Origin: Heliocidaris tuberculata
Taxonomy: Eukaryota; Echinodermata; Echinoidea; Camarodonta; Echinometridae
DNA: 64,000 bases
Direction: 5' to 3'
Assembly (NCBI GenBank): GCA_025618425.1
Contig: CM046845.1
Span: 2,774,541-2,838,540 of the forward strand
Below the pieces are notes generated by a model that had not been told where the DNA came from, made no database searches, and worked only from the letters and a program-made list of their open reading frames with translations. This document shows, one piece after another, positions 10,912-23,272 of this stretch; position 1 is the stretch's first letter, and every line of letters starts with the position of its first letter. A program made the position numbers and the translations under genes.

Positions 10912-13900
10912 TTACAAGCAAAAATTTTCGTCAATTAGGGTCATTTGATCGTCATCACTCGCTCTCTTTCCTCGAGCGTGGAACACGGCTAGTTGGGGCC
11001 AGTAGTAGACGGTCCTACATTTATTGGATTTCTCGTGGCGGCTATGGACGGATATCCGTGTCTCGTCAGGAAGGGTACTTGCCATGTCATCTCGGACCTT
11101 TGAAAAGTGGAAGAAAGAGTAAAACGATATATTCAACTTTGGTAATTATTTTGTCTAAGATGATTTAATGGCAGAATGCGGAGCAGTAGGATACGGATAC
11201 ATACATGGAAGTGATGGCTCAAGATCGTAGCACTTTGAGAAATATATCATAGAAATTGATTGGGTCACTAAACTTGTCATGTGACAGATCACTACTGATG
11301 AATCATTTTTGTCACCTTTTTGAGCCCTAATTTGAGGGAACGGGGGTGGGGGGTTAGATCGATGAACATTCCTTTGTAACATCTCTTTTCAATTCGTTGG
11401 AAGTTTGTCAGGGGACAAACTGCCCCTTGCCCCCTCCAAATCCGGAAGCGATTTTCAAACAAAAACAAATAGGGACGATGTTGTACCAGCAAATCATAGG
11501 GAGGGTTGAGTCCCTTACCTCACCTTCGCTACACCTCAGCCATCATTCATCATAAACTTTTTAAGGTATCTCTCGTTTGTTGCAGATCTTCCGTTTTAAT
11601 GACTATTGTTTACAGTCAACAGTGTTTTTGTATACTGCAAAGGCAGACCCAAGATTGATGGGGAGCCGACACGTTTGAAAACCGCAAAAGTCCACGATAT
11701 CAGCACCAATATGTACATTTTTGTTTCAGTGACGGGGGGGGGGGGGGCGTTTTAATGTACTAGATCTGCCTATGTATTGCAATCGGGGTTGTTTTTTTTA
11801 AATACCTGTTCTGCTCTCCGTAGAACTCTGAGAAGATTGTTTCCCATGGCACCCTTGACTTCTTCCTCTGTCCATCCTCTGCGAATCAACTCGGCGATCA
11901 GATTGGGAAACTTGGAAACATCCTCTAAGCCCTCTGGCATACTGCATGAGATTTATAACGTCAATTCAAATTGTTAAGGAAAAATATTCTGTATTTATAG
12001 AGTGCCCAATACATCTACGATGTCTCTAAGTGCTTTATAGGATTCAGGCTTTCCCTGATGTACTATGTACCTTCTCCTCTCCCTGGGGAGCATTCCAGCC
12101 AGGCGCCTTTGTTTTTTTACAGACGCTCGCAATGCTGAACAAATCACAGTGAATAATATAGGGTATGTCATGAATTCAGGTAATAGGGTGAAGGACCCGA
12201 CTGGTCAGGGACCTGAATGGACAATACATCACAGTGATTTTCGCATCCTACCGGGTACCCATTTAGCACCTGGTGAGAGGAGGAATGTAAATAAAATGAC
12301 TTAATCAGGGAAATAAGTGCCGTGCTTATAACGGGGATCGAACCAATCACCTTCAAATCTCCAGTCAAGTGACTTTAAACCACTCGACTTCAACACCTCT
12401 GCAATATGGCTTAACTGCAGAGTCCCCCCCCCCCCCCCCCCCCCCCATCAAGCATTAATGCACAGTATCAGAGTTATAGGATTACGGTTAGGGTGGGGGT
12501 TAGGGTTAGCGTCAGAGCGAATGTCAGGGTCAGAGTCAGAGTCAGGGGTAGGGTTATGGGTTAGGGTTAAGGTTATAGAGTCAGGCCCTAGAGTTAGGGT
12601 TAGGGTTAGGGTTAATAATGTGGTGGGGTATTCTGCATTTTGTTCCTTTTTTTCACTTTTCAACTCCATTCTCTCAAATTTTACTAGTCATACATAATAA
12701 TTATGAACAAGGATCTCTGACTTTCACATTTCCCTGGTATGAACATGTGTAATGGAAAAATTTACGGATAGAAACATTGTCATTAACGGATATGAACTTT
12801 GTCCTATACGATTCCGATAGGATCAAAGTCATGATAATACTCACTGTGGCACACCATCGTAGTCGCTGCCTATTCCAACACATTCCCAGCCGCATATCGA
12901 TCTTATATGATCCATGTGATCTATGGTAAAAATACATAGTAGGAAAGGGATGTTTAGTTCACCTATAGGAAAACTAAATTTTCGACAAGAAATCGGAAAA
13001 GTGTTCTCAAATTTTATGTGTTTGTCTTTTTGTTGGATCCCTTTCTTACACTGCATATAAACAAGGAGAATTTCCTTATAAAAAATGAAAATGAATTGCA
13101 CTAAATTGAATTTAATTTAATTGTCAAATTTGCCGATAAGGCTACAATATACATGAGCATATTCTTTTGATTCTGACATTTGCAGACAACTTTTGTAGTA
13201 AAATTTTCTAACTTGCCCTACCCCAATTCCTTTAAATTATTATTTTAACAAACTTACAGACATGGGAGGGACAAATATTTCACATTTTCAAATCTTTCGA
13301 CAACAATAAAAGTCTGACCAACTTGAGCTTTTAATTTGTGTAAATATATAGGGTATTATAAGGTATTGACCCCTATAAGTTCCGTGGATGACATGGAGGA
13401 CCTCTTTTTTAAGCGGAAGAACGGGTGGGGGAGTAGGCGTGGCCCGCTATGCCCCTGACCACGCCTATGGCAATAATGATGAATAAATGATAATAGATAC
13501 CTGCTACTTGAGAAACGGTAGCGTAAGTTAGATCATCCGATATGTTACCAGGGGGACAGTTCACATATGCTGTATAAAAATTGACCATCACAATGCCTTG
13601 GTTCTTAACCTGATTGAAAGAAAATGAAATTGAAATTGAAATCAGTTCTCTTTCCAGATATAAAAGATACCTTAACATTTTAAAGGGAGCTTAGATTAGA
13701 TTAAACTATACATACATGTATTTTAACTTTTACCTCAATTATGAGAGAGTAGATTATTCTTTTTCTTTTCACTTGAATAGAGTTGCATGCAAGGAACCCA
13801 TTTACATTTTCGAAGGAAAAAATTATGAAAAAAAAAATCATTCTGAACTAAACTGCAAGAAATTAACAAGATGAGTATATGTTTAAAAAAAATATCTATA

Positions 13901-14567
13901 TAACCTTTCCAGGACTTAAAATTCATTGTCAACGCTGTTTACATGCGGCTTCCCAACCTGTTTAAAGGACCATAGCACAATGAATCAACAGATTTGGAAC
14001 TATATAGCATTAACAATGAAGAATTGAGGTGCCTGCACCAATTCATACGGAACCAAATTACCATCCGTTTTAAGATATAGTCCGGTACATTCCTATTGTT
14101 GTTGCAAATAGCGAATGCTGAAGAATGGCTGAAGATGACTGGGGCTGTGGAGATATCAAGTACATCTGACATCGTCTTATGAGACACGTGAGCCAGGTCG
14201 ACCAGCATACCGATTCGATTCATCTCTAGAATCACCCGCTAAGAATAAGAAATGAAACAAGATTGAATATTTTGAAAATCACTTTGAAAAAGATATATTT
14301 AAAGTTTTAAAGAAAAAAAAAGTAAGTAATTCGAATTGATATATGACATTCATAACTTCTGATATATTCTTCTTCACTCCTCCCCCTCCTCCTTATTTCC
14401 CTTCTCGTCCCCTCTTTCTTCTTCTTCTTCTTCTTCTTCTTCTTCTTCTTCTTCTCCTTCTTCTTCTTCTTCTTCTTCTTCTTCTTCTTCTTCTTCTTCT
14501 TCTTCTTCTTCTTCTTCTTCTTCTTCTTCTTCTTCTTCTTCTTCTTCTTCTTCTTCTTCTTCTTCTT

Positions 14568-14598
<31 letters not shown>

Positions 14599-16521
14599 TA
14601 TTCTTATTCTTCATCTCCTCCTTGTTTATCATCATCGCCTTCTCCATCATCTTCCTTTTTCTTCTTCTTCTTCTTTTTCTGTTCCTTTTTTCTTTTTTCC
14701 TTTTTTATTTTTTTGTTTGTAATTTTATCATTACAGAAAACAAACCTTCACATGAATGTTGGGATGTATGACATTTGCTCCTGCGACAATTGCTCCGGTC
14801 TAACTTTGCCATGCTAATCCTAAACCTAAACCTAAACCTAACCCTAACCCTAATCCTAATCTTCACATTGTCCTGAACAAAAGAACAAAATCATGATCTT
14901 GACCTTAACCTTTGACCTTTCGAGATATGGACTGAGGAGCAAATGTCGCAGGAGCAAATGTCGGCGCCCCGAATGTTGCTTTTCCATCAAAGTTCTTTTT
15001 AAATCTTCGTATAAGGTAATGATAAATGGGTTATTCTTAATCTAAATACTTACCTTTCCCCAATCAGACAGACCATTAAACTCTGGATCGTGTTTCCCTG
15101 TCTCTAACCAGTTATCAGCCCTGTCAAATCAAAATAAATGTTCAAATCGATTAATCAGTCTACATTGTATATCTACTTTCCTCTTGAAACCGAATGATTG
15201 GCAGTTATCCAGTTAAAAGCAATTCATGATAGACAGTTATCAAAACAAGATAATGGATACGATGACTGAGATAATGCTTGACTTAAACTAAGTATGTAAA
15301 TGAAGTGATATTCAGTTAATAATTCTAACAAATTGAAACAAGAAAATCTCATGCAATCATGGACCGATAAGACATCAAACGAATAATTAAACAAATTACA
15401 TCATTAAAAAAAATATTTGACTCTTGTAGGTGTTAATCGAAATTTGAATTTTTTTACCCAGGGCCCTCTGGAATAATTTTGTTGTTGTTTTGTTGTTGGT
15501 ACAATTATTGAAGATGCTACCCTTAATTGAAAAAAAAATAAGAATATAAAAATACTCCCAACAACTCCATAAAGATGCATATGAAATCATCTTAATATCA
15601 AGATTTTTTTGGATAATACCATGGAGTATTGCAGCTATGTGTAACTGTCATGTAGCGAACTCCAACTCGATAGAGCATGCGCAGTGTTGCTAAACTGCTA
15701 TCAATGTTGTGCCCGCCTTCCACCCCGATCAGAGAGGCAATTTTTCCAAGTCGGTAAGCCTCCACAATACCTGTATTAAGAAAGCGATAATCTTTGTACT
15801 GAATTACACAACCAAGTATATACAAAATTTCAATAAAATATTAAACACTAAACTTTTTACAAGTAGAAAACTTATATGAATCAATTTAGGTCATGAGACC
15901 CTATTACAGATTCTAGGCAGATTATCTACAATTCGGAAAGATTTGACAGGTTTCATTCTTACAAACATATTAACCGTAATCTATTTTCCTTTTCCTTTTT
16001 AATTTGTTTTTTTTGGGGGGGGGGGAATTTTCATTATCGTGGGCTGCCAAGTTCTTTTTTTGTTGTTGTTACAAAACAAAATTAAACATGCTAAAATGTT
16101 TGAAAATTGGTCGACATCATCCAAATCCTATCCTTAAAACAAACAACTTTTTTGTTACTGAAATTACCAGAATATTGATATTATGATTATCTACGACTTC
16201 TCAAACGATTCCTAATTTAGGAATCGTTTGAGATTTTAAAAGTCGTTATACTAAAAACAACATTGCATTCTCACTTATTCACATTAACAAGGATTGTTTA
16301 TTTTAGAGTATGACAACTTTTTCTCTTTCTATTCATACCGTCAGCTGTTGTAACAAACTGGAAGACATCTGGATACATTTCACACATCCTTAAGATGACG
16401 TCAATCTGGTCCATGACGTGAGTTACAGCGTCCATGTATTGAGATCCACAGGTTGTATAGGCAGCCCAGAACTATAGTCAGAAATGATGATGATAATGAT
16501 GATGATGATAATAATGATAAC

Positions 16522-16613
<92 letters not shown>

Positions 16614-17203
16614 TGATGATAACAATAATGACAATAATAATAACAATAATAAATAGCGAAATTCAGAATTTAAGCGATAACTTTATTCTCTTTCGTTTCC
16701 TTTTTCTGTTGCTCTCTTCTCGCGTTCTCTCTACATGTACAGTACACACATGTATTTCATATTAATGAAAAGATCATCACCAGAAATCATTCGTTCTTGT
16801 TGTTTGTATTCGAAATCTGTCATCAGATTTCTTACGGTACCCCATTATTTAGAATACTGTACTAACGAATGCTATACCTTAATTACACAGCGATATCTAT
16901 ATACATGTATATGTATATGATATGTGTTGAATGTTTTAACAAACGAAGTATGAAATATAACAATTATTTAGACAATTAAAACTTATTTGGCTTTACCTGT
17001 CCACCTAGCCTGCCCTCCTTTAGTCGAGGTATATCAGTATAACTAGGTCCCCAAATAGGATCCAGGTTCTGAGAAAGATTCAAAGCCTGGAGCTGGTTCC
17101 CGATCCTATTGATGAGCTGATAAGGCCAGTCATTGTGACTTCATCAAAATAAGACAAGAACATACAAATGATTTAGGGTGAGCGAGATAGAGGAAGACTG
17201 ACC

Positions 17204-17261
<58 letters not shown>

Positions 17262-18881
17262 TTGATTATATACATTGGCCAATCTCGGTTTTTGTAAAAG
17301 CAGGGGACACAATTTACTAAATTTAAAAAAAAAAAGGTTACCAAATTTGTTACCAATGCCTCCTGGGAGGAGGAGGGAGGCTTGTGGCGATGTGCCCCTA
17401 CTGTCTATAAATCCGCCACTGCTCTCTAGAAATCGATGAAACCTCTTAGTCTTACATACATGATCATCGGGTGTCCCTCACGACGGGCTGAAGCGGTCCC
17501 CCCCCCCCCCTCCCCCGCGAGGTATAACAAAAACATGTCCAAAAAGGGTGTTTCTGCCCCTGAATTTATTCATTGGAGTTTCGGAGATGTGTAGGGAATT
17601 TTGAAATTCTTATTCCGGGAGGGGTTTTTTTCAGTTACTAAAAGTAAAAGGTCGTTTTTTTTTTGTTCCGACGATCTTAGATCGGCCCCTATGGTTACAC
17701 CCTTTCTACATCTCAACTTTGGCCTAAGAATTGTGTTTAGGTGACACCAAACTTAAACTGTCAAACTATAATTATTTGCTCGTAACATGATTTTTATAGT
17801 CATTCTTTAAAAAGGAAGGAAATATTTGTCTACCGTTGCTGAATTTTTTCATTGCCATTCCTAAAAGACCATATGCTCCACCCCTCCCCCAAAGGGAGGT
17901 AATTGATTTAACGGAACGGGCTTAGTTTGGAGTGATCTGTATCATGAAACAAATTTAGGGTGAACAACGTGATAAAACCTGAAGTGGCATAAAAACGCCC
18001 CATTCTGTTGGGGTAGGGCATAAATAAGAAAACCATCAAACAAGTAAGATAAATATTAATAGATCTTTGTACAAAAACTAAATATAGCAGTGTAAATTAA
18101 ATTCAACATTGTAGTGACAATGATTGGCTCATTTATCAGACGTTTGACGGTAAGATGTATGAAACATAACTGCCAATATAATTAAAATATTGCAATGTCA
18201 TATACAGAATAGGGTGCACATGCCACATTATGTGCCCACTTACAACCCTAGTCCCCTATTGAACGACCAAACGAATATTGATACAGGAGTTTTATGACAA
18301 AAAAGTGGGTCTGGCCAAATGTATTTCGCCCCAGCCCCTCCCCCCCCCCCCACCACCACCTCCCTATTCACAAATTTCACTATAAAAATGAAGAGTAAAA
18401 ATTGCCCAACACGAGGGTAATTATGTGTCCGACCAACTGGGCAATTTTACGTTCAACTTGGATAACGTTTTGCCCACTTACAATCACTTTTCACTGTAAA
18501 ATTGAGCAAAAACCACCCAAATTTGGCATATTTTATACTTGCTCAAAACTTGGTCTGAAACATTATTCACGTGGTAAGCAAATTTTACCGAACCTTTTTA
18601 AATACTGGATTCGGTATAACAGTAGTATAGGCCTATACATGTTCTCATTTGTTAATATTTGAACAATTAGAATACTATAACTGTAAATGTAAGTTTTAAT
18701 TTAAAACTGTACATTGTATATTGCATACTCACCCGTCTATAAGCGGCACTTCTGACATGTACTTAAGTGCTTTGCCCATTGCAGAGTTTACCGAGTCATC
18801 ATCCCGCGGCCATGGAAGACTCTGAACAGTGGTGGCCAGCAGCATCACAAGAAGAGCAATTTCTGAAGGACTAAATGCCAT
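10912..18881 (-). CDS. DPEP: Membrane (renal-type) dipeptidase, complete, 10 exons
   Basis: Zinc metallopeptidase (peptidase M19) that cleaves dipeptides, in mammals also leukotriene D4 and beta-lactams. Exons in transcript order: 18881-18733, 17138-16997, 16471-16339, 15770-15620, 15120-15054, 14238-14062, 13609-13501, 12920-12845, 11941-11806, 11097-10912. All junctions are GT..AG and in phase; they sum to 1326 nt, 441 aa. The start gives a hydrophobic signal-like stretch ([20 protein letters not shown]). Metal and catalytic residues seen: H51/D53 in IDGHNDWP, E159 in IGVEGG, H231 in DLAHVS, H252 in FSHS and D329 in SDYDGVP. Other family blocks are [12 protein letters not shown] and [20 protein letters not shown]. 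The C-terminus ends charged ([14 protein letters not shown]) without the hydrophobic tail of GPI-anchored relatives, so it may be secreted. Paralogue identity (DPEP1/2/3) is not resolved. Confidence 0.95.
11641..11773. mobile_element. Small TIR element in a dipeptidase intron
   Basis: The ends AGGCAGACCCAAG and TAGGCAGATCTAG (right end, reversed) resemble each other, and the flanks TACTGCAA / TATTGCAA look like an 8-bp target-site duplication with one mismatch. The interior contains a G tract. Related in style to the CAGGGGCGG elements. Confidence 0.5.
11995..12405 (-). repeat. tRNA-derived SINE, diverged copy
   Basis: It shares with other copies in this window the block GGTACCCATTTA.CACCTGG, then AAATAAGTGCC, a B-box-like GGGATCGAACC and a terminal ACTTCAACACCTC that is the reverse complement of a tRNA-like 5' end. 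It lies in a dipeptidase intron. Confidence 0.7.
12423..12615. repeat. Poly-C run and telomere-like (GGGTTA)n array
   Basis: A run of about 24 C is followed by degenerate GGGTTA/GGGTCAGA units that end as perfect GGGTTAGGGTTAGGGTTA near 12595-12613. An interstitial telomere-like microsatellite inside a dipeptidase intron. The 27-bp TIRs of the family at 14762 and 37328 are not seen around it. Confidence 0.8.
14417..14597. repeat. (TTC)n microsatellite, about 180 bp
   Basis: An almost pure TTC repeat with one TCC interruption. Long open frames across it (poly-Leu or poly-Arg) are artefacts. Located in a dipeptidase intron. Confidence 0.98.
14762..14970. mobile_element. MITE with telomere-like core and perfect 8-bp TSD (copy 1)
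   Basis: Bounded by GAATGTTG on both sides (14754-14761 and 14971-14978), an exact 8-bp target-site duplication. The terminal inverted repeat of about 27 bp starts GACATTTGCTCCTGCGAC; its two arms differ at one position. The core holds a (CCTAAA)/(CCCTAA) array at about 14818-14860 and the block CTTGACCTTAACCTTTGACC. A second copy is at 37328. Confidence 0.93.
16523..16612. repeat. (AAT)n microsatellite
   Basis: About 30 AAT units flanked by ATG and AAC variants, just upstream (transcript sense) of dipeptidase exon 16471-16339. The intron's 3' end therefore reads (ATT)n then ctgactatag. Confidence 0.97.
17207..17257. repeat. (GA)n microsatellite
   Basis: About 25 GA units in the first dipeptidase intron (17139-18732). 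The rest of this intron has G/C homopolymers, a right-end-like CCGCCACTG piece near 17416 and otherwise no recognisable gene. Confidence 0.97.
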
Positions 18882-19770
18882 CTCCTTGGATCACGCTAAT
18901 TATCACCAACTGCTAATATATTTTCTTTCTTACTCCTGATGAGCTACATCACTCAACTAGTTGATTATTCTGCCACTTTCAAAGGAGATTGGCGTTATTG
19001 CACATTGCAGTAATATGTTTTCTTGGTGGCAATTTGTTTTTCTTGCTTATGAACCGAAATTACATTGACTTTGGACTTTGTACACACACATAATTGTACT
19101 CGAGTATGCATGGGCAATCAGATGATATCTGTCATGCAAATAGTGTCAGTTTTAGAAAAGACGTTCTAACGTTGCAAGCGGTATAACTCGCAATAAATGG
19201 TACACTGACGTGGAAAGTGGCAGTATCAGAACAAACTTGGGATATAGAGGGGTGGCGGTGAACGGTTAGGTAACTTTTATGAAAGGCATGTCTGCCCTCT
19301 GTTAACAGCTTAAAGCAAGAGGTACAAAAGACCCATGCAGAAGAACACGGAAGTTGTTTTTACTCGCACACAGTTAAGTCCTGTACCTTTTATCAGATTG
19401 TACATACATCTGCACTGCACCTCAACAGTAGGACGATACGCCTGACGGTGGACTGTACTTAGAAATTTAGAAGTTTAGAAGTTTATCGTGACTCAACGAC
19501 CCACATGGGGTATGGGAGTATAATACAAAGTATGTACAAAATTAAGATATAATTACAAACAAATAAACAAATATATATACATGTATATATTATATAAATA
19601 TAAATATAAATACTGCAACTGAAGAAGAAAGTAAGACCTAACAATGCATGGCAAACAATTGAATAACACTGTGTACATAAGACGTAGTCTCCCCTCCCTA
19701 CCCCAGGGTGACATATTTCAAGGAACGTCGCCTTTGGAAACTCTCTTCCTTTCTCTTTTATCTTGCCAAC

Positions 19771-19811
<41 letters not shown>

Positions 19812-19990
19812 CCCCCCCCCGTTTCTGTTCTCTTTATCTCTCTCTCTCTCTCTCACACCTTTCTCTATCCACTTTCTGCTCTCTCGCTGTATCTTTTCCT
19901 CTTTATTTCTCTATCTCTCTTTTTCTGTCCCTCTCTCTATACACTTTCTCCCTCTCTTTCTTCCTCTCTCTTTCTCTCTCTCTCTCCACA
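18882..19990. other. Upstream region of the dipeptidase gene; LINE tail and CT-rich tract
   Basis: No exon seen. A TAGAAGTTTAGAAGTTTA iteration at about 19460-19490 looks like the 3' tail of a minus-strand CR1/L2-like retrotransposon. (CT)n at 19773-19807 and a CT-rich tract to 19988 follow. The dipeptidase promoter should lie just after 18881 on the + coordinate, but I cannot point to a core element. Confidence 0.5.
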
Positions 19991-19997
19991 CACACTA

Positions 19998-21113
19998 CTC
20001 ACCTTATACTCCACACTGGTACTTCCACACATTACTTATGGGATCGTAGCTTGGGGCAACTCTGCAAAGGCACATTTAGAGCGTATACTTTTACTCCAGA
20101 AAAAAGCATTAAGGGTCATATGTCATACCAGTTTTCGCTCTCACACGAATACTCTCTTCTATCAACACAAAATCCCCAAAATTACAGAATTACACCACCT
20201 ACAGTTAGGCTTGTTTATGCACAAGTTAAAGTCCCACGAACTTCCACATGTTTTTACTCTATGTTTACATCCAATAATAATCATCACTCTTACCCTACCA
20301 GACAGGCTAGCCACTATCACCTGCCGCGAACAAGAACCCTCTTTGCCAATAAAACTTTCACAACAACTGGACCTAAACTTTGGAATTCCCTTCCCCAAAA
20401 TATTATTGAAACTCCTAATAATCATACGTTTAAAAGAAAATTAAAACAACATCTCTTACTAACATACAAGGAAAAGCCAACCCTCCAAAAATATCCCGGA
20501 TACAAGCCACACGCGGAAGATTAATCCTGATCTCCCTCCTTAATTGTTTGTTTTATGTTTTTTGTTTTTTGTTTTTTGTTTTTTTTTTTTTTTTTTTTTT
20601 TTTTTGTTTGTTTGTTTGTCTGGTGTTTTTTTTTAATGATTTATTCCCCCTCTTTTACTCCCTTTCCTGACTTCATCTCTTTTCCTCTATCAACCTGTCC
20701 CTCCCCATCTGCTCCTTCATCTAGGTGAGCCTTTGTGTTTTTATTAATTAAAGTTACTTAACGTATACTATATGTAAAAAAAAACAAAACAATAAAAACA
20801 AAACAAAAAACAACGAAGAGATTTCTGAATCATGTACATAATTATAATGATTTTTAATTGGGAACATGCTATTTACAAGCTCCGCTTCTCTGCTAGTTCC
20901 CTTTCGTTACCTTTTCGATTATTTTTATCACGAAACAATTGAAATGTGTGTAAACCTCTCTCTGTTATAACATTTATTTCAGAAAACAATATGTAAAACC
21001 AAGTTCATATGCGTTATGTTTGAATGATGAGTTTCTTCTACAATGTAAATACTTTATATGATTTATGAATTGGTATCGAAAAATAAATGAATCTTGAATC
21101 TTGAATATTGAAT
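19998..21113 (+). mobile_element. 5'-truncated CR1/L2-like LINE, 3' part
   Basis: About 175 codons match the C-terminal end of the reverse transcriptase encoded at 33955-36169: LYSTLVLPHITYGIVAWGNS, LERILLLQKKALRVI, then after a frame change in a T run near 20250, SYPTRQ, RTRTLFANKTF and GPKLWNSLPQNI. The ORF ends at 20524. The 3' UTR includes a T-rich tract and ends in AATAAATGAATCTTGAATC, a short-repeat tail typical of CR1/L2 elements. A dead fragment that encodes no RT active site. Confidence 0.88.
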
Positions 21114-21295
21114 CTCTCCACTGTTTTCCATCTTACTTCCGTACGTGTATGTATTCACCACCCTATACTTTTATCTACATTATTTACCCTTCTTCATGAA
21201 AATATTCAGGCCTCTCAAATCACCCAAATCCTTTCAGTCAAAATGATATTTTTCTCAACCCACACTCTATATGTTGTAAGATATTTTATAATACA

Positions 21296-21690
<395 letters not shown>

Positions 21691-21889
21691 TCATAACATT
21701 ACACTATTTATGACACCACCCCCCCCCCCCCGAAAAAAACAAAACAACAACAACGATGCGCCAGTAACTTATAACATAATGAGTAATTAATCACTGGTTT
21801 ACTAGGGGGGGGGGGGCTTGGGGGCTGAAGCAAAGTTTCAATTCATGCAAAGTTTCAAACTACAAAAAAATTCTGACTCGGTCGCTATA

Positions 21890-22302
21890 GGGGGTATCTC
21901 ACTGAGCTGCGAATGTTTGCGAATGTAGCAAATTTGGGGTTTCGTCAGGGTTCGTAAAAGGTTGCAGAAAATTTCGCAAACAGTATTCATTGTCGCAAAC
22001 AGTTTTTCTTGTCGCAAAGAAATTTTGAACATGTTCAAAATTTCTTTGCGAGTTCAAAATTTCCTTGCGAATTAATTTTTCCGCAAACAGTTGCAAGCGT
22101 TTGCAAAACAATCGTAAGCCTTGCAAACGGTTGTTAGACATGTAGCTAAGGTTCTTTCTGATTCGCCAATGCTACAGCGACCACATGACCATGTCGCTAA
22201 TGACAGAGGCGAACCCTGATTATCGCCAACATTCGTCAGAAAAGTTGGCGAATCCAAAAATCGCAACGTTCGTAAGCATTCGCCGCTCACTGAGATACCA
22301 CC
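21890..22302. mobile_element. TIR element rich in TTTGCGAA words
   Basis: The left end GGGGGTATCTCACTGAGC and the right end, reversed, GGTGGTATCTCAGTGAGC are inverted repeats that continue into CGAATG.TT.CGAA. The 413-bp interior is a dense series of GCAAAC/TTTGCGA words that could fold extensively. No ORF of interest. No clear target-site duplication. Confidence 0.75.
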
Positions 22303-23272
22303 TTATGCGACCTCGCAAATATTTAAAGTACCAAGGGCGTTCGATGAGTGCAACATTTTCATGGTAGAGCAAAATGAAAAGTTTTCTTGTTTGTGGGAGG
22401 GATGGGATGTACCCCCATTTATACCCCTAACTCAAAGAACTGATATCCGAGCATATTATGAATTGCATGACTTGCGCTTTAGAAAATACTTCAATCCTTA
22501 CCGACTCAGCCCCCTCAAATTTTTGGCGCATCACGCTAACTAAAAGGGACATTATAGCACCACAGTTTACAGCAATAGTTTATAAATCATAAACGTCGAC
22601 AGGTGTACAATTAATCTATGCAAAGTGTCTCCTTGTTGCCTAAATGAAACAATCGATGCAATAAAAAGTAATTTAAAATATTATGTACCTAAATCAAGAC
22701 AATTAGAACCAGTATTTAAAAAAAATCACGGTAGAAAGATAATCTTCATTTGACGTAGGCTAAAAAGTTTCATTAATTCAGGAATACAATAATTATTATC
22801 TAGTCGTGGTGAATACATTGTAGTAAAATGCGTTATCGTCATTCATGCATAAACAATTATAACATCGCGGCCATTTTGGCTGCGTCAAGATGGGTGACCA
22901 AAGTTCGCGCATATATTAGAAATTGTTAAGAATGTGATATTTGGTCCATGATTTCTAATATTCTACAATAATTTATTTAGATCGATTTATACCAAACAGA
23001 AAGCAAAATTTTGGACTACAAATGGGTCAAGCAAGAAAATTAGTCGACAAAGAACGGACGAATAAAATGGCTAAATTTGCCGATCTTTCGTCAATACACT
23101 TTATTTACATAATATCTCACCCAATTCCAAAGAATATTTTGTCTCTAGGCAATTTGTTCCTCTATCCATTGGTGATATCATTTTTTTCGAAATCTTTTGT
23201 AGTTTTTGACATATATGGTCACACTACCATACCAATATCTGTATTTTGAAGAATCTATATCCGTAAATATGC
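22303..23272. other. AT-rich stretch beyond the P450 3' end, no gene seen
   Basis: Only short ORFs without family resemblance. A TTTATT at about 23100 on + (AATAAA on -) could serve as the P450 polyadenylation signal; this is a guess from position. Confidence 0.4.

Noticed and set aside
14343..14771. 142-codon poly-Leu and 85-codon poly-Arg ORFs
   Set aside because: Pure (TTC)n microsatellite on both strands.
14818..14860. Chromosome end or fusion point suggested by telomere-like repeats
   Set aside because: The array lies inside a MITE with TIRs and an exact 8-bp target-site duplication, in the intron of an intact gene.
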